DNA of 64,000 nt, taken from positions 620,797-684,796 of the forward strand of contig CM025856.1 in NCBI GenBank assembly GCA_003952965.2, read 5' to 3'. How positions within the stretch are numbered: the stretch's first letter is position 1; each line of letters begins with the position of its first letter. This document shows, one piece after another, positions 13,110-24,811 of the stretch. Position numbers and translations under genes: made by a program. The DNA is from Morella rubra. Lineage: Eukaryota; Streptophyta; Magnoliopsida; Fagales; Myricaceae. Under the pieces are notes generated by a model that saw only the letters and a list, made by a program, of their open reading frames with translations, was not told the DNA's origin and searched no databases.

Positions 13110-15944
13110 GTTTTAAACGAGAAGACTTGAAAAGAATAGCGTGGAAGGCTCGCCAAGCATATCTATCGGAACGAAGAATATCTCAGAGCTTACGTGTAGG
13201 AAGAGTTAACTTGTGCGTTTGCACGTCAAGATTTTACTTCTTCAAATTTTAACATAATAAAAAATTAAAAATATAATCTATTTCCGTCAAATTATTATTA
13301 TTTATAATATTAAATATTAAAAATCATCTATTTTCTCAATTTCTCATCGAATCTAATGCTTTAAAATTTCAAGCTCTCCAAAATTTTAAGCTTCAGTGTC
13401 GTAACTGAAGAGACGCGTGGGCTGCCTGGTGGTTAATATCGTTAGATTCTGTCGTAGCGTGGATGAATAGTCCACGAAGGAAGACAAGAAAAATTTAATA
13501 GAAGAATTGGTTGTTCTGAGAAGCTCAGCTTGCTCGAACAGCTAGTTACAGTCTCTACACTTCTATTGACATGCGAAACCTCGTCCAGAATCTCTTTCCC
13601 AATCTCGGCAAGGAACCCCAGAACCCTACTCCTAATGACCACCACAGTTTCACCTCAGCTCCTCCCGAGGCCACCCAAGAGGAACTGATCAAGATCCCTG
13701 GTGCCATTCTTAACCTCATTGATGAGCACTATAGTGTCGAGCTCGCCTGCGGCGATCTGACCGTAGTACGTCTCCGGCAGGGGGATAGCGTCGTCTCCGT
13801 CCTCTCGCAGGTCGGTGACGAGATCCAATGGCCGCTGGCTAAGGATGAGGTTGCCGTCAAGCTCGACGACTCTCATTACTTCTTCTCGTTCCGCGCGCCC
13901 AAGGAACACGGGTCCGGGTCCGATTCGAGCGACGAGGAAGAGAAGGGAGATAGGAATGACTCTTGACGACTTTTTGAATTACGGGTTGACGATTGCGTCC
14001 AAAGGGCAAGAGGACCTGGTCAGGAAGCTAGATGGGATCTTCCAGAATTACAGTAGCTTCTCGGTGCAGAAGGTTTCAGAGAATGGGATGTTTAAGAAGG
14101 GAGAGGCATTGGACGGGTCGGTGGCTAAGGAGACTTCGCCCGCGGATTTGAAGTCGGAGAAGAAGAAGAAGGAGCTGATGGTCGAGGAGCGATGCGCCGC
14201 GTACTGGACGACGCTGGCGCCGAATGTGGAGGACTACAGTTGGAAGTCCGCAAGGTTGATAGCAGCGGGGTCCGGGAAGCTGATCAAAGGGATATTATGG
14301 TGCGGGGATGTCACTGTGGAGAGGTTGAAGTGGGGGAATGAGGTTATGAAAAAAAGGGTGAGTCCGGGATCCAAAACGGAGATTGATCACAAAACCTTCA
14401 CGCGGATTAGGAGGTATGCAAAACACAAACCAAAAACCTTTTATTTGTCCACTGAAAGGAAATCATATATTTGTACCGATGCTGTTGCTTCACGTTGGTC
14501 TTTTGGTTTCCATACCGGTGGCACTGAAATCAGATGACATATATGCAAATTAAGAAGCAGCTCCTGAAAAAAAGTACGTATCAATTACTTGAAATGGAAA
14601 TGGAGAAAAGATTTTGTATAAAGCCATGCAAACGTACCACTTTTATTTAAAGAAACAGATCCAACATTTCAAGGTTTGCCACGGCTTGATTCACTAAACG
14701 AGATGAGCCTTAAAACGTTTGATTTGTTTCTTTAAATCACAATCGTCCTTTGCATAACTCTACCCCATCTATTTTTGTCCATATTTTAAAAAAGTTGGAC
14801 TGAAATTATTTAAATCGCTTGTGGTTTATTATTCTTGCGGAAGCAATGCGTTTGACCATCTTAACAATTACCGCTAATACTGTTTTCGCTGGGTGGGTAG
14901 TAATTGCTAAATCTTAAGCAAAAGCTTAACCCTTTAGGCGTGACTATTATGCAGGGTTAAGCGGGTGACCAAAATGACAGAGAAAGTTGCAGATGGGGTC
15001 CTCTCTGAGGTTGTTAAAGTCTCTGAATTTTTCACAAGCTCAGTAGTAAATTCCAAAGTCGGCAAGAAATTTTTTAGCCTCTTGCCTGGGCAGATTGTGC
15101 TTGCATCACTGGATGGATTTAGTACGTTGATCGTGATCTCCAGCTCTTGATCTTATTTGTTAACAATTGGCAGATATTTCTGAATGGCATTTTACATTAT
15201 CCTGTGGATTCTAGCTTAATTAGAAGTTCATAACTAGTAGTTGCATAGATTTTTAGAACTGTTCTACCCTCTCGCTTTTTTCCTCACTCTTGCTTGCTCT
15301 TCGATACCACAATAGGACCAAAATGGCACATATGACATAACCAAAGATGCATCTCTTTCTATGAGGACTCCTAAATAATAAACTAAAAAGCTCCTAAAAG
15401 ACTAGCTTGGAAGCGAAGAAGATCTTTGGGACTGTTTTCAGCTGTAAAATAATGCTGGCGAGCAGGGAACCAGACAAGAAGAAAACAGTAATATGGTGGT
15501 TTTCTCGCCCTTCCCCTTTGCAAAGTATGCAGCCCTCAATGACAAATATTTTGCCAGTGACTTTGTGCTTCATTATTGATGTTTTAAAGATGCGATATCA
15601 ATGTCCCTGTTAGTAATTTGATTGCTGAGTTCAAAACATTCATTTTCATGTCTCCTTGTGCTTTTTTGTTTGGCTTTGCATGGTATTTATGTTTCTAATA
15701 TGTTCTAAATAGGCAAAGTATGCGATGCTGTTGAAGTAGCTGGGAAAAATGTCATGTCAACAACAGCGACTGTGACAACTGAACTCGTTACCCACAGGGA
15801 AAGTTCAGCTGATGCATAAAGAATTGAATAAAGTTAGCATGCATAGGCTGATCTATGGAGACATACGACATTAGCATGTGGTTTGAGCTTGAAAGAAAAA
15901 TGATCAGCATTTAAAGTTTGTTTCCTTGCAATCATGGTATAGTG

Positions 15945-16190
15945 TTTTTTTTTTTTTTTTTTGTGATAAGGAGAAATCTAGCCGAGAAACCCACCGTATT
16001 GAAACCCACCTAATGGACTAATAAATCTAGAGCCAGTTCAGCCTCTCAAGTCACACAGGCCAAGCAAGCACAACTTTTATTATGAGGGTGACTCTAATAA
16101 ATTGTTTGCACCTGGAGAGATTCGAACATGAGACTTTAGTCTCACACATCCTTAGGTCCCAAGTATTGACTACCAGGCCAACCCCATGGG
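15945..16190 (-). mobile_element. tRNA-derived SINE in intron 3 of the ERD7-like pseudogene
   Basis: On the minus strand the element opens with a tRNA-like pol III promoter: an A-box-like TGGCCTGGTAGTCAA and a B-box GTTCGAATCTC. It ends in a poly-A tail, seen as a T-run at 15945-15962 on the plus strand. The equivalent intron of the intact copy (near 19965) lacks it. Imperfect repeats (ATGGTATAG / ATGCTATTG) flank it, like a target duplication. It therefore inserted after the two gene copies separated, or was lost from the other. Confidence 0.75.
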
Positions 16191-16479
16191 ATTATGCTAT
16201 TGGGGGTGGGTTACTGCCAGCATTTTGCCCAATTTTACTACGTATTTTGTCAACTAATAATTGGGCTATAATCTTATTTTCAACAACTTTTCCAAATTCA
16301 AACATAGTAGTTATGGCCCTTTGCAAATTTATTGATGTTTCGAGACACCGGTGAGTCATTATGCTTAACTATTGACGTTCATCTCTGGATGATGCTTGTC
16401 CGGCAGGAAGGGGGAAGAAGCAGGTCAGGCAACAAGAGAAGGGCTTGATGCTGCTGGCCATGCTATTGGCACTGCATGG

Positions 16480-16521
16480 GCTGCTTCTAAGATCTCGGAA
16501 GCTGCTTCTAAGATCTCGGAA
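16480..16521 (+). repeat. 21 bp direct tandem duplication in pseudogene exon 4
   Basis: The 21 bp unit at 16480-16500 is repeated perfectly at 16501-16521. The intact copy has one unit, without the extra T found here (ATCTCGG against ATCCGG). The duplication is in frame but the extra base is not. Confidence 0.85.
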
Positions 16522-16618
16522 GACATTCAAGCCTAAGAGTGTCGTCAAACCTACTACACTGGCCCAGTCTGCTGCCAAAACTGCAGCTGCTGAGGTGAAG
16601 GCTAAGAAGAAGTCTTGA

Positions 16619-17289
16619 GTAATTGCTGATAGGAAATTTATGAAAGTGCGAGGTTTTCCCATTGACAAAATATAGCCTCTTGTTCTTCTTACTTAATGTA
16701 ATTCGCTGCTGCTGCTGTCGTATAGAAGTGAATCCACCTAATTTGCATACATGCTTAAACTTTTACATGACATTTGGAACAAAATTTTAAGGTAAAATTT
16801 TAAGAATTCGTAAAAAGATGAAGGGGGATAATAAAAAAATTGATAAAAAAAAGTGAAAAAATTTATAAAAAAAGTAAAAAGAGATAAATAATTGAAATAA
16901 TAATAAAATTTTAAGAGTTACAATTTTAGTTTGCCAACGTTCTTGTTAGTCATATAGTATCGCTACATATGAGGTTAGAAAGGGCTGGGCAAATAAATAA
17001 ATAAGTTACAATTTTTTTGGGGCTCCGCTCGTTAGTATTTTTTGGGGCTCATTGATATTACCGAATGACTTTCCGGTCGAGAAAGTAATAAACTATTCGG
17101 ATTAAAAGAAAAAGAAAATAGTAGTGTAATACTGCTATCGGAATTCGTAAGGATGGGGAAGAAAAATTCGATTACTGTGAGCGCGGGAAGTTCCCGAGAC
17201 GGTTAAACTCCGCAAACCCGGGCCTAGGGAACCTGCTCGATCCGCCAGGTATCGGTTTCGCTCCCACCTCCCTCTCCAAAGCCCCAGCG
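16619..17289. other. Spacer between the two ERD7-like copies
   Basis: The first part to about 16730 is 3' UTR-like sequence shared with the downstream copy, with CTGCTGCTG repeats. An A-rich low-complexity stretch follows (about 16795-16915), then unique sequence leading to the intact copy. The promoter and 5' UTR of the intact copy must lie here; I see no convincing TATA box. Confidence 0.6.
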
Positions 17290-20200
17290 ATGGCTTCCAG
17301 AGACCCAGTGCAGAAAACTCCCCTCTACCCGGAGGTTATCCAATCAAACCCCGACGCCCCCTCAAACCCTAAAGCTCCATCGTCGTCATCCTCCTCCAAT
17401 CTCTACCCTTCCATTGACATGCGAGACCTCGTCGAGAATCTCTTTCCCGATCCCGGCGAGGAACCCCAGAATCCTAGTCCTAATGACCACCAGAGTTTCC
17501 CCTCGGCCCCTCCCGAGGCCACCCAAGAGGTCCTGATCAAGATCCCTGGTGCCATTCTGAACCTCATCGATGAGCACTATAGTGTCGAGCTCGCCTGCGG
17601 CGATCTGACCGTAGTACGTCTCCGACAGGGGGATAGCGTCGTCGCCGTCCTCGCGCGGGTAGGTGACGAGATCCAATGGCCGCTGGCTAAGGACGAGGTC
17701 TCCGTCAAGCTCGACGACTCTCATTACTTCTTCTCGTTCCGCGCGCCCAAAGAACACGGGTCCGGGTCCGATTCGAGCGACGAGGAAGAGAAGGGAGATA
17801 GGAATGACTCTGACGACTTGTTGAATTACGGGTTGACGATTGCGTCCAAAGGGCAAGAGAACCTGGTCAGGAAGCTAGATGGGATCTTCCAGAATTACAG
17901 TAGCTTCTCGGTGCAGAAGGTTTCAGAGAATGGGATGTTTAAGAAGGGAGAAGCATTGGACGGGTCGGTGGCTAAGGAGACTTCGCCTGCGGATTTGAAG
18001 TCGGAGAAGAAGAAGAAGGAGCAGATGGAGGAGCGATGCGCCGCGTACTGGACGACGCTGGCGCCGAATGTGGAGGACTACAGTGGGAAGTCCGCAAGGT
18101 TGATAGCAGCGGGGTCCGGGCAGCTGATCAAAGGGATATTATGGTGCGGGGACGTCACTGTGGAGAGGTTGAAGTGGGGGAATGAGGTTATGAAAAAAAG
18201 GATGAGTCCGGGATCCAAAAAAGAGATCGATCCCAAAACCTTAAAGCGGATTAGAAGGTATGCAGAAACACAAACCAAAAACCTTTATTTGTCCACTGAA
18301 AGGAAATCATATATTTGTGCCGATGCTGTGGCCCTGAAATTAGATGATATATATGCAAATTGGGAAGCAGCACCTGTAAAGTACGTATCAATTACTTGAA
18401 ACGGAAATGGGAACCTATATAATATAACCAGGTGGCATATTTTTAAAAAGTTGGACAAAAAAATATTTCAATTGCTAGTGGTTTATTATTCTTGCGTCGG
18501 CAATGCGTTTGACCAGCTTAACAATTACAGCTAATACTGTTTTTGCTGGGTGGGTAGTTGCTAAATCTTGAGCTAAAGGTTAACCATTTAGGCGTGACTG
18601 TTATGCAGGGCTAAGCGGGTGACCAAAATGTCACAGAAAGTTGCAAATGGGGTCCTCTCTGGGGTTGTTAGAGTCGCTGGATTTTTCACAAGCTCAGTAG
18701 CAAATTCCAAAGCCGGCAAGAAATTTTTTAGCCTCTTGCCTGGGGAGATTGTGCTTGCATCACTGGATGGATTTAGTATGCTGATCGTCTCCAGCTCTTG
18801 ATCTTATTTGTTAACAAATTGGCAGATATTTCTGAATGGCATTTTAAATTATCCTGCAGATTCTAGCTTAGAAGTTCATAACTTAGTTGTATAGATTTTT
18901 AGAACTGTTCTCCCCATTTTTTTTCTTCCTCACTGTTGCTTCCTCTTTGATACCACAATAGGAGCAAAATGGCACATATGATACGTTCAGGGCTTGGGGA
19001 AAAAATATGTATTATTAAAAGAGAGAAAGGATGAACTTGAAGAGTCAAGCAAGATGATGGCAGTCCATTTATACTTCATTGTATAACAACGGGTTTTGGG
19101 TGTTATTTCTCATAGTCATATTCAGGTGAAATGATAGGATGGTAGTGGTTTGGCCTTTTTCTCGAGTCCTTGAACCCTGGAAGGAAAAAGAATAAAAAAT
19201 GCGGAAGGCAATTAGACAGGCAACCACGAGACACCCTGACATAACCAAAGAAGCAAAAAACGAAAACCGGAAAAACCTAAAACACTAAACTACTTATAAT
19301 AGACTTTGACGGACTATATAAACAACTATGGCTGTAGATGCATCTCTCTCTAGGACTCCTAAATAATAAACTAAAAAGCTCCTAAAAGACTAGCCTGGAA
19401 GCGAAGATCTTTGGGACTCTTGTCAGTTGTCAAATGCAGGCAAGCAGGGAACCAGATAAGAAGAAAACAATATTATGGTGGTTTTCTCACCCTTACCCTT
19501 TGTGTAGTATGCAGCCCTAAGCGACAAATATTTAGCCAGTGACTTTGTTCTTCATTATTGATGTTTTAAAGATGTGATATCAATGCTTCTGTTAGTAATT
19601 TTTTCTTGATAGTGATTTGATTGCTGAGTTAAAAACATTCGTTTCATGTCTCCTTGTTTTTTTGTTTTTGTTTTTGACTTTGCGTGGTATTTGTGTTGCT
19701 AATATGTTTTAAATAGGCAAAGTATGCGATGCTGTTGAAGTTGCTGGAAAAAATGTCATGTCAACATCAGCGACTGTGACAACTGAACTCGTTACCCACA
19801 GGTAAAGTTCAGCTGATGTATGAAGGATTGAATTAAGTAGCATGCATAAGCTGATCCATGGAGGCATGCAAAATTAGTGATGTTGTACCTTTCAAGTGAT
19901 TTGAGCTTGAAAGAAAAAATGACAAGCATTTAATGTTTGTTTCCTTGCAATCATGCTATAGTGTTATTTGCGGTGCATTACTTCCAGCATTTTCCCAGTT
20001 TAACCTATTTTGGCAACTAATAATTGGGCTCTATTCTTATTTTTAATAACTTTTCCAAATTCAGACCTAGTAGTTATAGCCCTTTGCAAATTTAGCGATG
20101 TTGCAAGACAGCGGTGGGTCATTATGCTCTACTGTTGACATTCGTCTCTGGATGATGCTTGTCCTGCAGGAATGGGGAAGAAGCAGGTCAGGCAACAAGC

Positions 20201-20359
20201 GAAGGGCTTGATGCTGCTGGCCATGCTATTGGCACTGCATGGGCTGCTTTTAAGATCCGGAAGGCATTCAATCCTAAGAGTGTCCTCAAACCTACTACAC
20301 TGGCCAAGTCTGCTGCCAAAGCTGCAGCTGCTGAGAAGAAGGCTAAGAAGAAGTCTTAA
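17290..20359 (+). CDS. ERD7-like senescence/dehydration-associated protein (intact tandem copy 2)
   Basis: Four exons (17290-18257, 18609-18775, 19717-19801, 20170-20359) join without a break into 469 residues. The N-terminal ~60 residues are Pro/Ser-rich. An EAR-like conserved segment follows (KIPGAILNLIDEHYSVELAC). The C-terminal senescence domain runs from about residue 170 to 450, with the family words KVANGVLSGVV, NSKAGKKFF, KVCDAVEVAGKNVM and EGLDAAGHAIGTAW. The tail is Lys/Ala-rich. Family members in Arabidopsis are induced by drought, cold and senescence and associate with membrane lipids; the molecular role is not fixed. Intron 2 carries about 330 bp (about 18980-19340) that is absent from copy 1. 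The ATG begins the longest frame and fits family N-termini. Confidence 0.92.
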
Positions 20360-23300
20360 GTAATTGCTAATAGGAAATTTGTGAAAGTGCAGCAGAGGTT
20401 TGCCTATTTACAAAATATACCTCTTGTTCTTCTTACTTAATGTAATTCGTTGCTGCTGCTGTTGTTGTTGTATAGAAGTCAATCTGTAGTTGCAGATATT
20501 GTTTATTCATTGCTTCAAAGAACAACAAAGCCTTGGTTTTGTGTGACATACAAAATGCGTGTGCTTATACAAGCTGGCCACAGGCCGTTTCCAAGAAGTT
20601 TTCGACAAACTGGTTTCTCAGAACTTCGAGGTACAATTGATATTTCATGGAATGAACTCAGTATAATCTAAGAAAATGGAAGCGTGGATGAAAAGGACCC
20701 ATTTTTCTCTGTAATGGTGTTCCGCACTCAATAGTGGGATTGTGAGTTGGTGATAATGACTTACCCAAAGAACGAGGTGTCCTTAGTGATTGGGATCTTA
20801 TCTCATATAATCAGTTTAACGGTATTTTTCCGGGGTGCTTTACCTACCTTTGTACCAGTGCGTGTAGGTAAGGATGATTGTATTTGTTTGGTAAGCAATG
20901 GGATGCCCAAACACACAAATTTTGTTCTTCGGAATGCCACTGCTTTTCCTTCCACTAGCATCAAAAGCATTCCATGGGCTTTTAGCATTTTGCTTCGTTC
21001 ATTCGTTGGCACGCCTGTCCTTTCAGATGTTCTTCAAGGGCTCAAATCCTTCAGCCTTGCGATTATAAGTCCTGTCTAATCTTAAGAGTATCTGTCTTCC
21101 GTACAAGAAAAAAAAAATTCCTTCAACTGGCCTTCGGATGGTTAACGAAGTTCCCACATGGGCAAATTCTGTGAGCATGGGATCCAATGCTATGGACTAT
21201 CTCCCAATCCTGCTGATGGGCCTATTGATCTCTTCTGTCGCCCAATATTCCGGAAAGGATCCTCTTGCAAATTAAGCTTGTTTCTTTAATTTCCTACAGT
21301 TCCGGTTGTATTTTGCTGTTGTCACGTGTGTGGCTTGTCATGTTCTCTTTACATGTTAATGAAATTGACTACTTGTTCCTAGGGGGGAAAAAACATGGAA
21401 ATAAAGAAAAATGAATTCTCTTATGAACAGAAATGGTTTTCTGGCTATCTTTGGCTGTAAATTATTCGAGCACCGAGTTTGGTTGGAACATATGTGATGT
21501 GTTTCCCTGCTTTAATCTTACACCACAAAGCTCTCAATGGCTATGGACCTCTTAAAGTCTTAACAAGTGACGAATCAAATGCTGTTTTAGTGTCAACACC
21601 AATCAGATGCTAGATTTTCTAATATTCTTTTTATTCTGATTGTCTTCCTCAACATGTACTGCTTGCGACCGACTGATGACAGATTTTTGTATGTGTTTTC
21701 TCTTGATTGTTCTTTTTTTAGCTGCACTAATAATGCATTGACTAATTTCATCTGGGTTAGTGATAAAATTCATTAATGTATTGGCAATATCTAAACACTT
21801 TTATTAAATCTGTTAAGAATGAAACTTTTCCCTCTAAAGATATGCCTAAGATTTCAAATCAAATTGTTTGCTTCCCAAATGGATGGACTTTGAAATCTTC
21901 GTGTTGAAAGGCCACACGTGATTCTCAGAATAAGTGAAGCGTGTATGTACAAATCTAAGTAGGGGAATAAATTTTCTCAATCAAACAATGATTTAGCTGG
22001 GAAAAGAAGAGGCACAACTTTGCAAAAGAAGAAAACCTTGAAATTTTAAACTTCCCATCTCTATCTTACTTTAGTATACATGCTCGGAAGAAAGATATAA
22101 GGAAGAAATTCGATCTTTATGTGAGAGGGGATGTAACGAATTCACATAAAGTTTAGAGATTTATATTTTGAAAAATCAGCTTGTCAAGTGATCAAGGTGT
22201 CTCTAAGCTTATATGAAGTCATTACAGATATTTCCTAACCGATGTGGGACTGTTATAAGAAAAAGAAGTTTGGTGCTCTACGGATTCATCTTTTCCTTCC
22301 AATATTTTTCTGTACTCACTCATCCACGCAAAAATTAAACAAGAACAAAAAAGAGGTGGGTAGGGAAGATGAAGAAGAGGAAGTGCCATTGGCTGGTTCT
22401 TTGGAGAGAAAAGATCAGAAAACAGATCAGGATGAGGATAAGGTTTCTTAGTTTATAGGTAGATTAATTAGGACCCCAATTCTGGGTATAGGGTGGCTGT
22501 TTTTCATAAGCCATGACCAACAGTACGTACGTGCAGTATGGGGAAAATGGATTACTGATGTGGAGCACCATAACTGTGTTTCTAGACGGATTAGCCATGC
22601 CAAGTCAAGATACTCATTGCACGCCCAGCAAATTTTTCCGATTTCTTTAAGCCGCCCTCGCAATCTTTATCTAGTCTGCAATGCATTGTGATCAGCCACC
22701 CCCACTTGCTCCAAATAAATATTTAGCTACCACGTCGTCTATTGGGGATAAAAGGATTGTGGCCTCTAGCTTTCTTACTTAATTTCTATCGCCTTTGCCT
22801 TTGATTGGCTGCAAAGAAAAGTCTTGCAAGAAAGAAGTTCTCAGGGAGGATAAACTAAACAAAATAGTTACCCATTACAACAACGTTTTCCATAAGTATC
22901 TCAATGATGTGGAAAGTTAATTAGGTTTTTCATGATTTCGTGATGCATTATCCTTGTTAAATATACAAATGACTCTCCTCTTCTGAAGTTGCTGTTTGGA
23001 ATCCCGGAATCCGCTAATTTGGAGGCCTACCACCCGGCTTCCAGTCTAAGCATACATACTTTCCATTCCATCCGAGGCTCTTTACTGCTGATCAGTCCGA
23101 GGTTTATAGGGTTTTTGGTTCACATAGGACAACCCCACACAATGTAACATTAATTGTTTATATTCATTAGTCCTTTAAGTAAAGTGTTTATGTCGTAATT
23201 TGGAAAATCATAGTCTAAAAGCTTCAGGTTTAGATCCGACCATATTACATTATTCATTAGATACTCGGATTAAGACTCGTGTTGTATCTATTTCGTTCTA

Positions 23301-23479
23301 ATAAAAAGCATCTCTTGGAGAAAAACATTACTGTTCAGAAACCTAGAACATTGTTCTTGCATAATATTTTCCACACTGATTTGATATTTTTAGTTGTGGC
23401 AGAAAAATAATACAAGAAAAAAGGAAATTTAATCTATAATCCGTGGAGCAGATCTCTTAGAGTAGTGTGCACAAAACTG

Positions 23480-23730
23480 GCCCTATAGTCCTGTGCGCGG
23501 TAATCTGAGACTTGTCTAATGATAAGAATATCAACTCTACGCTTATATAACTTTAACTTGGTACGTCGAGCTCATAAAGGCGACCTCCCAACTATTAGGT
23601 TAGCGCCGAGAGAGCTATCATCGGCTCTTGTCTCGGCTTCTACCACTCATCCCTCTATATGTTACCCTTCTTTTCGTAGGATTGAACTTTCAACTTTGTA
23701 CCACTAAAGGCTAACTCAGCATCGAATCCC
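23480..23730 (-). mobile_element. Possible tRNA-derived SINE remnant
   Basis: On the minus strand, A-box-like GAGTTAGCCTTTAGTGG is followed by B-box-like AGTTCAATCCT (about 23675-23720 in plus coordinates). The spacing is shorter than in a tRNA and no poly-A tail is obvious. Edges are uncertain. Confidence 0.3.
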
Positions 23731-24599
23731 CCACGACCGACCAAAAAACAACGCACATCATTGCACACCCAAAGGCCCCTCTGAGATTTTCAACTATGTA
23801 CCCCCCTTAGTCGAAAGTGGACGGTCACTCATGACCCACTTTAAATCTCAAGTCTATGAGCCCCAAGTTTCCATCAATACTGAGCCAATGTGGACACAAC
23901 ACCTTGGTAAGTATGGCAGTGCTCTCTCTCTAGATCTATCTTATCTCTTGAGTTCTCGTTTTGCTGGTAGGGTCTATTGATGCTGGTCATAGAGTCATAC
24001 CTGCATGGAGTTAGTCTTATCCAACTTCAGTTTTAATCTGCTCGATCTTTACTGGGTCATGCAACAAATCTCCTGAACCTGGAAAATAGGCATGCCATCC
24101 TAAACTAACAGCCAAGATCGGTGGAACCATAGGAAAAGATTCGTAAGTTTGTTTGTTCTAAGTTATGGGAATTGGAACCAAACAGTATATATGCTTGCAC
24201 AGAGCCAAAAAATTAATATGCGTATTGATCTTTAAAAGAGGCAACTAGAGATATGGTTTTAAATTATGTCGATTGGATGGAGTGGAGGAATGAGCTAAAT
24301 GATCCGTTTGGTTCAAATTAGTTGAGTTGATAACTAAGCTAAAGTCGATGGAAGATAGATAAGGCAAAGAGTGTTTGTTTTCTTATTTATTTAGACCGTG
24401 GATTTGGCACTCAGCAATCACTTTCTCTGCAATATGATGGGAAGTGCGAGCTCCACCGAGTTCACGCAAGTTCCATACAGCCACTGCAAGAGCTTACCTG
24501 GTCATTATTTCCTCAATTGCTTTGCCCATCTGATGGTGGCTTAAGCATTTTTAACCTTTTTCATGTTTAGGTACCCCCATTAAACGGTCGAAGTTGGCA

Positions 24600-24690
24600 A
24601 TGAGTCATGGACGCTGTGGCAGAGTAATCACCTCCCCACTTTAGCAATTGGAACCAGGGGTTTGATCTCTGGCCTTTAGAAAGTGGGCAA
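24600..24690 (+). mobile_element. tRNA-like pol III promoter block (SINE-like) just upstream of HK1
   Basis: The plus strand reads GTGGCAGAGTAATCACCTCC (A-box-like) and then GGGGTTTGATCTCTGG (B-box-like, 24657-24672) with tRNA-like spacing. This suggests the head of a tRNA-derived SINE in the HK1 promoter. The body and tail cannot be delimited. Confidence 0.4.
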
Positions 24691-24700
24691 TGACACCAGT

Positions 24701-24709
24701 ATTATATAT
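24701..24709 (+). promoter_or_regulatory. TATA-like box for HK1
   Basis: ATTATATAT lies about 105 bp before the HK1 start codon, and no other TATA-like word is closer. A 5' UTR intron is not excluded (TTTCAG at 24800-24805), so the assignment is tentative. Confidence 0.35.
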
Positions 24710-24811
24710 CAAAAACTCCAACCCAAGAAGCTCTGTCTGTGCCGCACACATAGACACAAGAGAGACGCACGTAGTTTCTTGCTGACTCGTGCTTTATAGT
24801 TTCAGGAGGGA

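Larger units (their letters stand above)
13550..16618 (+). pseudogene. ERD7-like senescence/dehydration-associated pseudogene (tandem copy 1)
   Basis: This is a damaged tandem copy of the intact gene at 17290-20359. Matching exons are 13550-14413, 14955-15121, 15713-15797 and 16407-16618. The first ~40 codons, including the start, are missing: similarity begins at the SIDMR(N/D)L segment. An extra T near 13966 shifts the frame in exon 1. The donor after exon 3 is GG instead of GT (15798-15799). In exon 4 a 21 bp unit is duplicated (16480-16521) and a 1 nt change in the second unit leads to a stop. A SINE sits in intron 3. Several independent lesions, including a splice-site substitution, make a true pseudogene likely here, unlike the other frame-disrupted genes in the window. 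Confidence 0.85.
20440..24700. other. Gene-poor intergenic region upstream of the histidine kinase
   Basis: No conserved coding region is recognisable in 4.2 kb. An open frame at 20747-21079 (110 codons) resembles nothing I know and lacks codon bias on either strand. At about 22236-22250 there is the word CCGATGTGGGACT, common in plant LTR/TRIM debris, without a definable element. SINE-like blocks occur near 23480-23730 and 24600-24690. Confidence 0.6.

Noticed and set aside
17386-17856. 156-codon open frame antisense to ERD7-like exon 1
   Set aside because: It mirrors well-conserved coding sequence on the plus strand and reappears, broken, against copy 1.
20747-21079. 110-codon plus-strand frame in the gap before HK1
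   Set aside because: No family resemblance, open on both strands, and no splice context or promoter; treated as chance or old repeat debris.
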